DNA from: Verrucomicrobiota bacterium
GTDB lineage: Bacteria > Verrucomicrobiota > Verrucomicrobiia > Verrucomicrobiales > Verrucomicrobiaceae
DNA: 5,652 bases
NCBI GenBank assembly: GCA_021413535.1
Contig: JAIOQF010000375.1
Span: 1-5,652 of the forward strand
Direction of reading: 5' to 3'
Of the stretch, positions 1 through 5,652 are shown one piece after another. A model generated the notes under the pieces. It had not been told where the DNA came from. It made no database searches and saw only the letters and a program-made list of their open reading frames with translations. Within the stretch, counting starts at the first letter, position 1; every line of letters starts with the position of its first letter. Made by a program: the position numbers and the translations under genes.

Positions 1-98
1 GAAACTATTTTACGCCAAAAATAAACACTTCGCGAGTTGTGCGGTCAAATGCCGTTCACCCGTCATCCCTATACCAAACTGAACTGAACTAATATTCT

Positions 99-1910
99 AT
101 GTTACAAAACCTCATCGCCATCAAGCTGGCAGTCATGGCATCCGCCCTTGGTCTCAATACCGCAGAGTGGAGCAAACCTTCCCCGGCCATTGAGGCCCAG
201 GTGCAAAAGCTTGAAAATGCCATCAAGCTCGTGGGCAAGCAGGAGAAAGCCGACGAGATGCAGAAGGATCTCAATGATGCGTCCGCCGAAATCAAGAAGC
301 TGGCCGATGCCGGCGACAAGGATGCGCAGTTCGCCATGGGACTCCTGCTGAGCAATCAACAGGGACAGATGGATAAGGTCGTCGAATATTATTCCGCTGC
401 ATCAAAGCAGGGTCAGTTGCAGGCGATGAACAACCTTGGTTACATCATTGCTGCGTCCTCTCGCGATACAGAGAAACAAAAGGAAGGCGTCGCACTTATC
501 AAGAAGGCCTCCGATGGAGGACTCAACGCGGCCCGCCGCAACATGGCGCAAATCTACCTCAACGGCATGGCTGGCGAAGCTCGTGATGTCAACGCTGCGG
601 AGAAGCTTCTGATCACCGCATCTGAGGCCAAGGATGCCGATGCCACCTACATGCTGAGCCAGCTTTATCTGGGTGCCGGTGGCCCGGAAAAGCAAAGCGA
701 CGCGAAAGGCTTCGAACTGCTCAAGAAAGCAGCCAAGGATGGCAACGCCACCGCGCTTGACACCCTGGGCACCCTCTACTTGCAGGGCGGCAGTGTCGGC
801 GGCAAAGCTGACTCCAAGGGCGAGAAGGTCGGTGCCATTGAAGTAAAGCCTGATCCGAAAGCCGCCGTGGCTCAATTTGAAGAACTGGCCAAGGCCAACA
901 ATCCAGTTGGCTTGCGCAAGATGGGCGGAGTCTATGAGCAGGGCATCGAAGGCGTGGTTGCTAAAGACTTCCAGAAGGCTGTGGAATATTACGTTAAAGC
1001 CGCGCAAGGCAATGATGCCCTCGCCCAATTCCGCCTCGGTTCCATGTATGACACCGGTGTGCAACTGGATCCAAAGAGCGACAAAATTGAAATCGTGCCC
1101 AACGCGGGGGTAGCCCTCAGCTATTACAAGCTGGCCGCACAAAACAAAATGGCCATCGCCAGTTTCAATGTTGGCATCTTTTATGAGCAGGGCCGCGGTG
1201 TTGACAAGGACATCCAAAAAGCCTTCGCCTACTACATGCAGGCTGCCCAGGAAGGTGTGAATGTGGCCATGCAAAAAATCGGCGACAGTTATATCAACGG
1301 TGCCGGCACGATCAAGGATCCGGTCGCCGCTGCCGGCTGGTATGCCCGCAGCGCCGCCGCCGGACTTCCCGAAGGCTCGCTCAGATACGGTGTGGTGATC
1401 GAGTCCGGTCTCACGGACAAAGAGAATCCATTTCACATCGCCGCCGACTACTATAAAAAAGCCTACAACGGCGCAGCGGTTCTCAATGCCGCCGCAAAAG
1501 AAGCTACTCCTCCGCGCGATTCATCTCAGTCCGATGCCATCGGCCTTGAGGCCTATCTCCGGCTTGGAAGCTTGTTCGCTCGCGGGGTGTTTGTTCCGAA
1601 AGGCGATGCACCCAAGCCAGACTGGCAACGCGCCTATGTCTTCTTCAAGATGGCTGATGACATCACCGGCGGCAAAAACAAGATTGCCTCTGAGGCCCTT
1701 GCTCAAGCTGAAGCGAAAGTCGATCCCACCCAGAAGAAGATGGCCGAAGCCCAGATCAAGTCGATGAACGATGAGATCGCCGCCTACGTCAAGCAGGTGA
1801 AAGACAAGGCCGGTGCGACTGAAAGCGCGACACCAGCCGCCACGGCCGTCCGCCCAACAACTGGCACCAGCGGGACCAGCGGCACCAAGACGAAGACGAA
1901 GACGAAATAA
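99..1910 (+). CDS. Sel1-repeat (TPR-like) protein with Thr/Lys-rich tail
   Basis: This 603-residue protein is built mostly of Sel1-like repeats, alpha-helical hairpins related to TPRs that usually serve as protein-protein scaffolds. About eleven units can be picked out between residues 72 and 520. Recognisable units include QFRLGSMYDTG (310-320), FNVGIFYEQGRGVDKD (356-371) followed by KAFAYYMQAAQEG, and LRLGSLFARG (487-496). Two units (about 230-255 and 322-337) carry similar charged inserts ending in IEVKP or IEIVP. A probable coiled helix occupies 31-70. The tail (570-603) is Ala/Thr-rich and ends in alternating Thr-Lys, encoded by AAGACG three times (1887-1904). ATG 99 is the first start after an in-frame stop at 90-92. 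No Shine-Dalgarno site is visible, only AACTG repeats at 77-90. The N-terminus has a short hydrophobic stretch but no basic leader, so export is uncertain. The gene is monocistronic, with a terminator right behind it. The partner and cellular role are unknown. Confidence 0.9.
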   Translation: MLQNLIAIKLAVMASALGLNTAEWSKPSPAIEAQVQKLENAIKLVGKQEKADEMQKDLNDASAEIKKLADAGDKDAQFAMGLLLSNQQGQMDKVVEYYSAASKQGQLQAMNNLGYIIAASSRDTEKQKEGVALIKKASDGGLNAARRNMAQIYLNGMAGEARDVNAAEKLLITASEAKDADATYMLSQLYLGAGGPEKQSDAKGFELLKKAAKDGNATALDTLGTLYLQGGSVGGKADSKGEKVGAIEVKPDPKAAVAQFEELAKANNPVGLRKMGGVYEQGIEGVVAKDFQKAVEYYVKAAQGNDALAQFRLGSMYDTGVQLDPKSDKIEIVPNAGVALSYYKLAAQNKMAIASFNVGIFYEQGRGVDKDIQKAFAYYMQAAQEGVNVAMQKIGDSYINGAGTIKDPVAAAGWYARSAAAGLPEGSLRYGVVIESGLTDKENPFHIAADYYKKAYNGAAVLNAAAKEATPPRDSSQSDAIGLEAYLRLGSLFARGVFVPKGDAPKPDWQRAYVFFKMADDITGGKNKIASEALAQAEAKVDPTQKKMAEAQIKSMNDEIAAYVKQVKDKAGATESATPAATAVRPTTGTSGTSGTKTKTKTK

Positions 1911-1931
1911 TCAACGCCGCGTCATTTATTC

Positions 1932-1967
1932 AAAAGCCCGTCCTGCGAAAGCAAGGCGGGCTTTTTT
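1932..1967 (+). terminator. Rho-independent terminator of the Sel1 gene
   Basis: Twenty-one bases after the Sel1 stop codon, GCCCG (1936-1940) pairs with CGGGC (1957-1961). The stem continues as CCT/AGG and GC/GC, with one single-base bulge on each side (1941 and 1953), and is capped by a GAAA tetraloop (1947-1950). Six T follow at 1962-1967, and four A precede the stem and can pair with them. This is a classic intrinsic terminator. The flanking A tract could let it work weakly on the opposite strand too. Confidence 0.9.
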
Positions 1968-1990
1968 GCATTGATGCGGGGAGAAATTGC

Positions 1991-2018
1991 TTGTCACTGC
2001 GTCAGCCTTGGCTATTCT
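1991..2018 (+). promoter_or_regulatory. Putative promoter of tRNA-Ala
   Basis: TTGTCA (1991-1996) and TATTCT (2013-2018) resemble sigma-70 -35 and -10 boxes, with a 16-base spacer. They lie just behind the upstream terminator and 19 bases before the tRNA, so a transcript would have a leader of roughly a dozen bases, as is common for tRNA genes. The call rests on position and approximate box matches only. Confidence 0.4.
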
Positions 2019-2037
2019 TCACGCTCCCCAAGCGTTA

Positions 2038-2113
2038 GGGGCATTAGCTCAGTTGGTAGAGCGCCTGCATGGCATGCAGGAGGTCAGCGGTTCGAACCCG
2101 CTATGCTCCACCA
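2038..2113 (+). tRNA. tRNA-Ala (anticodon GGC)
   Basis: This is a complete 76-base cloverleaf. The acceptor stem GGGGCAT pairs with ATGCTCC and includes the G3-U70 wobble that marks alanine tRNAs. The D stem is GCTC/GAGC. The anticodon stem CCTGC/GCAGG encloses loop ATGGCAT with anticodon GGC, which reads GCC and GCU. The T arm contains GGTTCGAACCC. Discriminator A (2110) and a genome-encoded CCA (2111-2113) follow. Anticodon and identity element agree, so the assignment is firm. Confidence 0.97.
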
Positions 2114-2366
2114 CCGCATTTCCAGAAAAAGACTGGAATGGTGCTCAATCCAAAGTCTGGATTTGAAGCCCGCTAAACACGCGTAACAAATGAAGGCGTT
2201 TAAACTGATCGCCTGGATCGCGCCGCAACGTGAAGCAGTTCACGTCAGCTTTTGCTTATTTCGCGATTTTTCGCGGGCAGTCTGAATCCGTGATCACGCT
2301 ACAAAAAACCGGAGCCTGCACGCCTGAGAAATTTTTCCGGTGTTCCAATTTTCCAAAGTTGGGAAT
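2114..2366. other. Intergenic space between convergent tRNA genes, with small hairpins
   Basis: I see no credible gene here. The space holds several short inverted repeats: 2117-2125 with 2133-2140 (CATTTCCAG/CTGGAATG, one bulge), 2147-2152 with 2158-2163 (AATCCA/TGGATT), a perfect 7-bp stem with GCAG loop at 2228-2245 followed by TTTT at 2250-2253, and CGCGA/TCGCG at 2262-2275. The 2228-2253 structure could end tRNA-Ala transcription, but its T tract starts five bases after the stem and is short. The two hairpins just after the CCA end may instead lie in the precursor trailer. Confidence 0.5.
2303..2341 (-). terminator. Probable terminator of tRNA-Gly
   Basis: Read on the minus strand, downstream of tRNA-Gly, ACCGGA pairs with TCCGGT and is followed at once by a T run (plus-strand A tract 2303-2308). 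The stem is only 6 bp and its loop is 22 bases, so the hairpin is weaker than the one behind the Sel1 gene. The position 26 bases beyond the encoded CCA end and the T tract support the call. Confidence 0.45.
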
Positions 2367-2441
2367 TGGAGCGGGTGACGCGATTCGAACGCGCGACATC
2401 TTCGTTGGCAACGAAGTGCTCTACCACTGAGCTACACCCGC
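2367..2441 (-). tRNA. tRNA-Gly (anticodon GCC)
   Basis: This is a complete 75-base cloverleaf on the minus strand. The acceptor stem GCGGGTG pairs with CACCCGC. The D stem is GCTC/GAGC. The anticodon stem CTTCG/CGAAG encloses loop TTGCCAA with anticodon GCC, which reads GGC and GGU. The T arm is GCGCG-TTCGAAT-CGCGT, closed at its base by a G-U pair. Discriminator U is followed by a genome-encoded CCA (2369-2367). The gene points toward tRNA-Ala and diverges from trpC. A perfect 10-base palindrome (GTCTGCAGAC, 2450-2459) lies just upstream; I could not identify a convincing promoter. Confidence 0.97.
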
Positions 2442-2528
2442 AAAAACAGGTCTGCAGACTTTGAAGGAGATACGCCTTCTTTCAAGTCGAAAGTGGCGAA
2501 AACTTTGCTAGGGTCCTCGCCCTCCCTC

Positions 2529-3329
2529 ATGAACAAGCTCGACGAAATCATCGCCCACAAGCATACCGAACTGCAACGCCTGCTCCCGCGTGCGGAAAAA
2601 TTGCGCGTGGCTGCTGCGGCACGGAATGATTTTCGGTCGATGGCCGACGCCCTGCGGGCCGATGAATCGAAGCTTGGTCTCATTGCCGAAATCAAGAAAG
2701 CCTCGCCATCAGCCGGGGTGATTCAGCCTGACTTCGATTATCTCACCATCGCCCGCGCCTACGAGAAGGGCGGAGCCAGCGCCATCTCCGTCCTCACCGA
2801 TGAAAAATATTTTCAGGGCAGGCTGGAGTATCTCACCACGATCCGCGCGGAAGTCGGCGTGCCGGTCTTGCGCAAGGACTTCATTATTCACGAGGCTCAA
2901 ATTTTCGAAGCCGTCGTAGCCGGGGCGGATGCCATTTTGCTCATCGTCGCCGCGCTGGATCAGCCCACGCTGGAGCATTTGCTGGAAGTGGCCCACGGCT
3001 TCCAGCTCGATGTGCTCATGGAGGTGCATGATCTTCCTGAACTCGACCGCGCCTTGGAAACTGATGTCCGCATCATCGGCATCAATAATCGCAACCTGAA
3101 ATCGTTCACAGTGGATTTGGCGGCCACCGAGGCGCTGATTGAGGAAGTTCCGGATGACATCATCCTCGTCAGCGAGAGCGGCATCAGGTCAGTGGAAGAT
3201 GCCCGCCGTCTGGCTGCCGGTGGAGTCGACGCACTGCTGGTGGGAGAGATGCTGATGCGCAGCGGCAATCCCATTCAAGCTGTGCGCGAGTTGATGGCGG
3301 CGAAAATGGATGCGAGCTTTGAGGAGTGA
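2529..3329 (+). CDS. trpC: Indole-3-glycerol-phosphate synthase
   Basis: TrpC is a cytosolic TIM-barrel enzyme that closes and decarboxylates 1-(2-carboxyphenylamino)-1-deoxyribulose 5-phosphate to indole-3-glycerol phosphate, the fourth committed step of tryptophan synthesis. The 266-residue length fits the monofunctional family. Family motifs are in order: MNKLDEIIAHK at the start, AEIKKASPSAG (53-63, catalytic Glu54 and Lys56), VLRKDF (113-118, Lys116), LMEVHD (163-168, Glu165), GINNRNL (184-190, Asn186), SESGI (215-219) and LLVGE (236-240). The frame stays open back to a GTG at 2493, but ATG 2529 places the family's usual N-terminus correctly. No Shine-Dalgarno site lies before it; TTGCTAGGGT (2505-2514) may be part of a promoter giving a very short leader. 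No other trp gene or TrpF fusion is present, so tryptophan genes are probably scattered in this genome. Confidence 0.97.
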   Translation: MNKLDEIIAHKHTELQRLLPRAEKLRVAAAARNDFRSMADALRADESKLGLIAEIKKASPSAGVIQPDFDYLTIARAYEKGGASAISVLTDEKYFQGRLEYLTTIRAEVGVPVLRKDFIIHEAQIFEAVVAGADAILLIVAALDQPTLEHLLEVAHGFQLDVLMEVHDLPELDRALETDVRIIGINNRNLKSFTVDLAATEALIEEVPDDIILVSESGIRSVEDARRLAAGGVDALLVGEMLMRSGNPIQAVRELMAAKMDASFEE

Positions 3330-3345
3330 GTTTCGGTAAGTGAAA

Positions 3346-3463
3346 TTTTTTTGACTGCGGTGGCAAGCCTCCGGCGCGACACCGCTTTCGCAGGCTCCCT
3401 GAGCAACGTAACTCACATCTCGAAAGCGGCGTGGCGCTAAGAGCTTCCCGCCGCAGTCCAAAA
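3346..3463. repeat. Long imperfect inverted repeat between convergent genes
   Basis: The arms 3353-3390 and 3421-3458 are 38 bases each and separated by 30 bases. By hand count 29 positions pair as Watson-Crick, 3 as G-U and 6 mismatch. A T run before the left arm and an A run after the right arm extend the symmetry. The right arm with its A run (3423-3463) recurs at 5570-5609, so this is a dispersed element. It lies between the 3' ends of trpC and the minus-strand MBOAT/SGNH gene and may act as a transcription or mRNA-end barrier. The flanking runs are not placed as in a normal intrinsic terminator on either strand. Confidence 0.85.
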
Positions 3464-3492
3464 TGGAGCTGCTCACGTCTTCTTCCGCCGCC

Positions 3493-5367
3493 TTACGGCT
3501 TGAATGTGACATCGGTCCACTCGACGCCAGCAGCGCGTGCGGCGTCTTTCGATAACAGCAAATCCCGCGCGGCCATCACCCAGATCACGAGCTTCTTCGT
3601 GCGTATTTCATGGTCCGGACGCGCGGCGAGCGCTTTTCGCACACCGATGGAGCCGCTGCCGTTGATGGCGATCACGTCGAGGGGCTGCTGAAGACGCTGC
3701 GCCAGCGTCTGGGCAAATCCCGCGCTGATTCGTTCCTTGGGTTTCGCGGGATTCTCAAATCCCAGTGCGGGATCGTCATAGATATTCACGAAGCTGTCAC
3801 CCAACAGCACGACGGGCGAGTCCCGGTCCTCGGTGCCTTCGCCGACAACTTGAAGCAGCACGCGCTCGGCGGCGAAGCTTGGCGTGGCATGATCAAGGTC
3901 GAGGAGTTCCACCAGATCGCCGGTGCTCTTGCGTTCCACGCTGTCCACCGCCCTGATCATTTTAAATTGCGGCTGCACGGTCTGCGGAAATTTCAATTTC
4001 ACATAGGCGGCGACTTTATCTGCGGTGAATCGCATCGCTTCCGGCGTCCAGTGCGTGTCCTGTTTCAGGAACGTCTTGGTGAGTTCCCTGGCTTGCGACT
4101 TCGCCTGGGCCACGGCGGTCTTGTCCTTTGAATCCGGTGCGTCTTCAAACACATGCCGTCGCCGGTCGCGCAGTTTGGCGAAGTCCGCGGTGAGATCCAG
4201 CACGTTGATGCCTTGCGTTCGCAGCGCTTGATAAAACGCAGGCGCATCGGGATGTGTCATCCAGTCATGCCGGGTGTCTCCGATTACCAGCTCTGGATAA
4301 ATCATGGGCTTGGACGGCACGGGCACGATGAGCAATGCAACGCCCCGCTCCTTGAGCTGCGCGGCAAACTTGATGATGACATCTCTCGCCTCGTGCGGGC
4401 CGCGGCCGGTGAGCGCATCGAGATCAGGCTGATAAAAGAGCATCTTGTTGTAGCCGATGTAAACTTGGCGATTGCCCTGTTCCGCTTCGTGCGTCAGCCA
4501 GTCTTGCACCGTCTTCCGAGGGACGACGGCGGCGATGAAAAGAATCAAGCCGAGCAGCGCCTTCCACCAGGTGAAGCGGCGGAGAATGTTTTGCGTGTTC
4601 GGCAGAAACCAGACAATCACGGACGCAATTAAAAGCTGGAGCACATTGAATCCGCTGGTGAGTTCGCTTTGCAGCAGCAGTGCCGTCGGCTGCTGCGTGC
4701 CGCCGCCGAACATCACGCCTAAATATTGCGCGGCCGCAGCGAGGCTGTCCGCGCGGAAGAAAACCCAGGTGACGAGCAGAATGAAAAAGGTGAACGCGAT
4801 GCGCAGGATCTGCGGCGCGCTAACATTGGCGGTGAACTTTTCCATCCATCGTTCCAGCGCCATCACGCCACCGTGGAGCGCGAGCCAGACGAGGAGGCTC
4901 CATCGCGGGCCGAGCCACAGCGCGCCGATGATCAGGGTCAGCAGCAAGTTCACGCAGTGGTGCGCGATGCCGGGGATGCTCCAGCGTCGCCAGAAATCCG
5001 TGATGCTGGTGCCTTGATAGGGCGAGTCGAAATGATGCGGGAGATGAAAGCCCAGCGCGCAGGCCAGTCCGGTGGCGATGTCGGAGACGCCAGAGAAGAT
5101 GAAGGCGATTTGAAAGGCGAAGGCGGTGACGCCGATCCAGGCTGTGATTGTGGTCAGTGATCCTGTGCCTGCGCTGAACGCACCGTTGGCGATGACGCCG
5201 AGGGGGGCGGCTAGCAGGATGATCTTGGCCAGGCCGAAGCCGATGCGCGTGAGGCCGGGAGCGAGGTTTTTGGACTGGATGAACACGATAAACAGGAAGG
5301 TGTTAAGAAGATGCACCTGTTCACCTGAAAGGTGAGAGATTTTTTTACGTTGCTCACGCTCTCCCAA
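3493..5367 (-). CDS. 5'-truncated AlgI-like MBOAT fused to AlgJ/AlgX-like SGNH domain
   Basis: The frame (624 codons, TTG at the top) joins two functions of polysaccharide O-acetylation. Residues 38-220 match the C-terminal part of AlgI-type MBOAT membrane acyltransferases: FSGVSDIATG (91-100), SITDFWRRW (121-129), ALHGG (163-167) and TWVFFRADSLA (200-210). Further membrane segments lie near 240-255 and 268-283. Residues 300-624 form a probably periplasmic SGNH domain like AlgJ/AlgX, with DTHW (437-440, the Asp-x-His pair) and LLGDSF (521-526, Ser525). Normally these are separate proteins. The MBOAT half lacks roughly 150-180 N-terminal residues. About 18 residues are missing after FWRRW, including the expected RDYLYIPLGG stretch. 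The GLWHG motif reads ALWLG (149-153), so the catalytic His is Leu. Residues 1-33 come from an intergenic repeat, and no ATG occurs before residue 169. The frame stops at 3493-3495, convergent with trpC. It is probably an inactive MBOAT, either a pseudogene or a membrane anchor for a working SGNH domain. Confidence 0.72.
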   Translation of the reverse strand: MGEREQRKKISHLSGEQVHLLNTFLFIVFIQSKNLAPGLTRIGFGLAKIILLAAPLGVIANGAFSAGTGSLTTITAWIGVTAFAFQIAFIFSGVSDIATGLACALGFHLPHHFDSPYQGTSITDFWRRWSIPGIAHHCVNLLLTLIIGALWLGPRWSLLVWLALHGGVMALERWMEKFTANVSAPQILRIAFTFFILLVTWVFFRADSLAAAAQYLGVMFGGGTQQPTALLLQSELTSGFNVLQLLIASVIVWFLPNTQNILRRFTWWKALLGLILFIAAVVPRKTVQDWLTHEAEQGNRQVYIGYNKMLFYQPDLDALTGRGPHEARDVIIKFAAQLKERGVALLIVPVPSKPMIYPELVIGDTRHDWMTHPDAPAFYQALRTQGINVLDLTADFAKLRDRRRHVFEDAPDSKDKTAVAQAKSQARELTKTFLKQDTHWTPEAMRFTADKVAAYVKLKFPQTVQPQFKMIRAVDSVERKSTGDLVELLDLDHATPSFAAERVLLQVVGEGTEDRDSPVVLLGDSFVNIYDDPALGFENPAKPKERISAGFAQTLAQRLQQPLDVIAINGSGSIGVRKALAARPDHEIRTKKLVIWVMAARDLLLSKDAARAAGVEWTDVTFKP

Positions 5368-5395
5368 TCCTGGATAGCCTGTTCATCCTGTCTGT
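5270..5395. repeat. Dispersed intergenic repeat with inverted ends, entering the MBOAT frame
   Basis: The ends 5272-5296 and 5369-5393 are inverted copies of each other, matching at 19 of 25 positions by hand count and sharing GGATGAACA and its complement. Inside lies a perfect hairpin TCACCT-GAA-AGGTGA (5321-5335) followed by a T run. The translated segment shows no MBOAT similarity. Phrases such as TGTTCATCCTGTCTGTTTTT are, from memory only, common in intergenic DNA of this kind of bacterium. The element supplies the start codon and first ~33 codons of the minus-strand frame. Confidence 0.6.
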
Positions 5396-5447
5396 TTTTG
5401 TTTTATAGAGCGTTTTAAGTTATAGTGCAGCCGGAATTCCCTGCTTC

Positions 5448-5517
5448 GTTTGTTGTGCGCGCTTCAGCGCGTTCACCACGGCGAAGTCCCCGACGCGCTG
5501 AAGCGCGCACAACGAAC
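5448..5517. repeat. Near-perfect 25-bp inverted repeat (long hairpin)
   Basis: Arms 5448-5472 and 5493-5517 pair over 25 positions with a single G-U (5451 with 5514) and no true mismatch. A 20-base loop separates them. The core is GTGCGCGCTTCAGCGCG. This is one of the strongest structures in the window, but no T run follows it on either strand, so it is not a standard terminator. No reading frame crosses it convincingly. It is best read as a REP-like or MITE-like dispersed palindrome upstream of the minus-strand gene. Confidence 0.85.
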
Positions 5518-5528
5518 CGGATGAAACG

Positions 5529-5633
5529 TCACGGAATGCGGCCGTGAAATTATTTACACCGCTTCGGCCAAAGCGGTGTGGCGCTGGGAGCTTCCCACGC
5601 AGTCCAAAAGTGGGTCGGCAGCCCTCTGCCGAT
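5529..5633. repeat. Chain of hairpins with a second copy of the 3423-3463 repeat arm
   Basis: Consecutive hairpins are TCACGG/CCGTGA (5529-5547), ACACCGCTT/AAGCGGTGT (5556-5579, 9 bp), TGGGA/TCCCA (5585-5597, 3-base loop) and TCGGCAG/CTGCCGA (5615-5632, 7 bp with CCCT loop). Bases 5570-5609 match 3423-3463 at about 36 of 41 aligned columns by hand, with one gap and the shared core GAGCTTCCC and GCAGTCCAAAA. The block appears to run toward the window edge. I see no gene in 5396-5652. Confidence 0.8.
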
Positions 5634-5652
5634 CATTGGGAACAAAGATGTC

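Noticed and set aside
402..1436. A 344-codon open frame on the minus strand opposite the Sel1 gene
   Set aside because: It is fully antisense to a well-supported repeat protein; its translation shows no family motif and reflects the periodic codon pattern of the Sel1 gene.
2230..2430. A 66-codon plus-strand frame between the tRNA genes
   Set aside because: It runs through most of tRNA-Gly on the opposite strand and its start lies in a hairpin; there is no ribosome site or recognisable product.
2493..2528. GTG start giving trpC 12 extra N-terminal residues
   Set aside because: TrpC proteins begin near the LDEIIAHK motif, which ATG 2529 places correctly. The AAGGAGA at 2464-2470 is too far (over 20 bases) from the GTG.
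3346..3463. Simple intrinsic terminator for trpC
   Set aside because: The T run precedes rather than follows the stem on the plus strand, and on the minus strand the stem is followed by A, so it lacks the normal terminator layout.
3610..5160. Several plus-strand frames of 140-180 codons opposite the MBOAT/SGNH gene
   Set aside because: They overlap each other and the minus-strand frame with its clear FWRRW, DTHW and GDSF motifs; their compositions look like GC-rich shadows.
5368..5652. CRISPR array
   Set aside because: The repeats are palindromic, of several different families and irregularly spaced; there are no uniform direct repeats with unique spacers and no cas genes.

Overview
The window looks like chromosomal DNA of a moderately GC-rich Gram-negative bacterium, most likely a Verrucomicrobiota member. 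This rests on a long Sel1-repeat protein, a stand-alone monofunctional trpC, genes without clear Shine-Dalgarno sites, an AlgI/AlgJ-type O-acetylation gene and intergenic spaces filled with GC-rich inverted repeats. The phylum is an inference from style; no rRNA or marker gene fixes it.

Layout. Positions 99-1910 (+) encode a 603-residue Sel1/TPR-like repeat protein, closed by a strong intrinsic terminator at 1932-1967. Next comes tRNA-Ala(GGC), 2038-2113 (+), with a plausible promoter. It faces tRNA-Gly(GCC), 2367-2441 (-), across about 250 bases that hold only small hairpins and a probable terminator for the Gly tRNA. trpC (indole-3-glycerol-phosphate synthase) lies at 2529-3329 (+). Between trpC and the convergent gene after it sits a long imperfect inverted repeat (3346-3463).

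Positions 3493-5367 (-) hold an open frame joining the C-terminal part of an AlgI-like MBOAT O-acyltransferase to an AlgJ/AlgX-like SGNH esterase/acetyltransferase domain. The SGNH half looks intact. The MBOAT half lacks its N-terminal portion, has an internal in-frame deletion and has Leu where the catalytic His is expected. Its first ~33 codons appear to be read out of a dispersed intergenic repeat (5270-5395) with inverted ends. The rest of the window (5396-5652) is a mosaic of hairpin-forming repeats, one of which is a second copy of an arm of the repeat at 3346-3463.

The genes do not form one pathway: Sel1 scaffold protein, two tRNAs, tryptophan biosynthesis and a remnant or rearranged polysaccharide O-acetylation gene. 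The most notable content is the eroded MBOAT-SGNH fusion and the repeat families that surround and partly enter it. I found no convincing new defence, mobile or signalling system.
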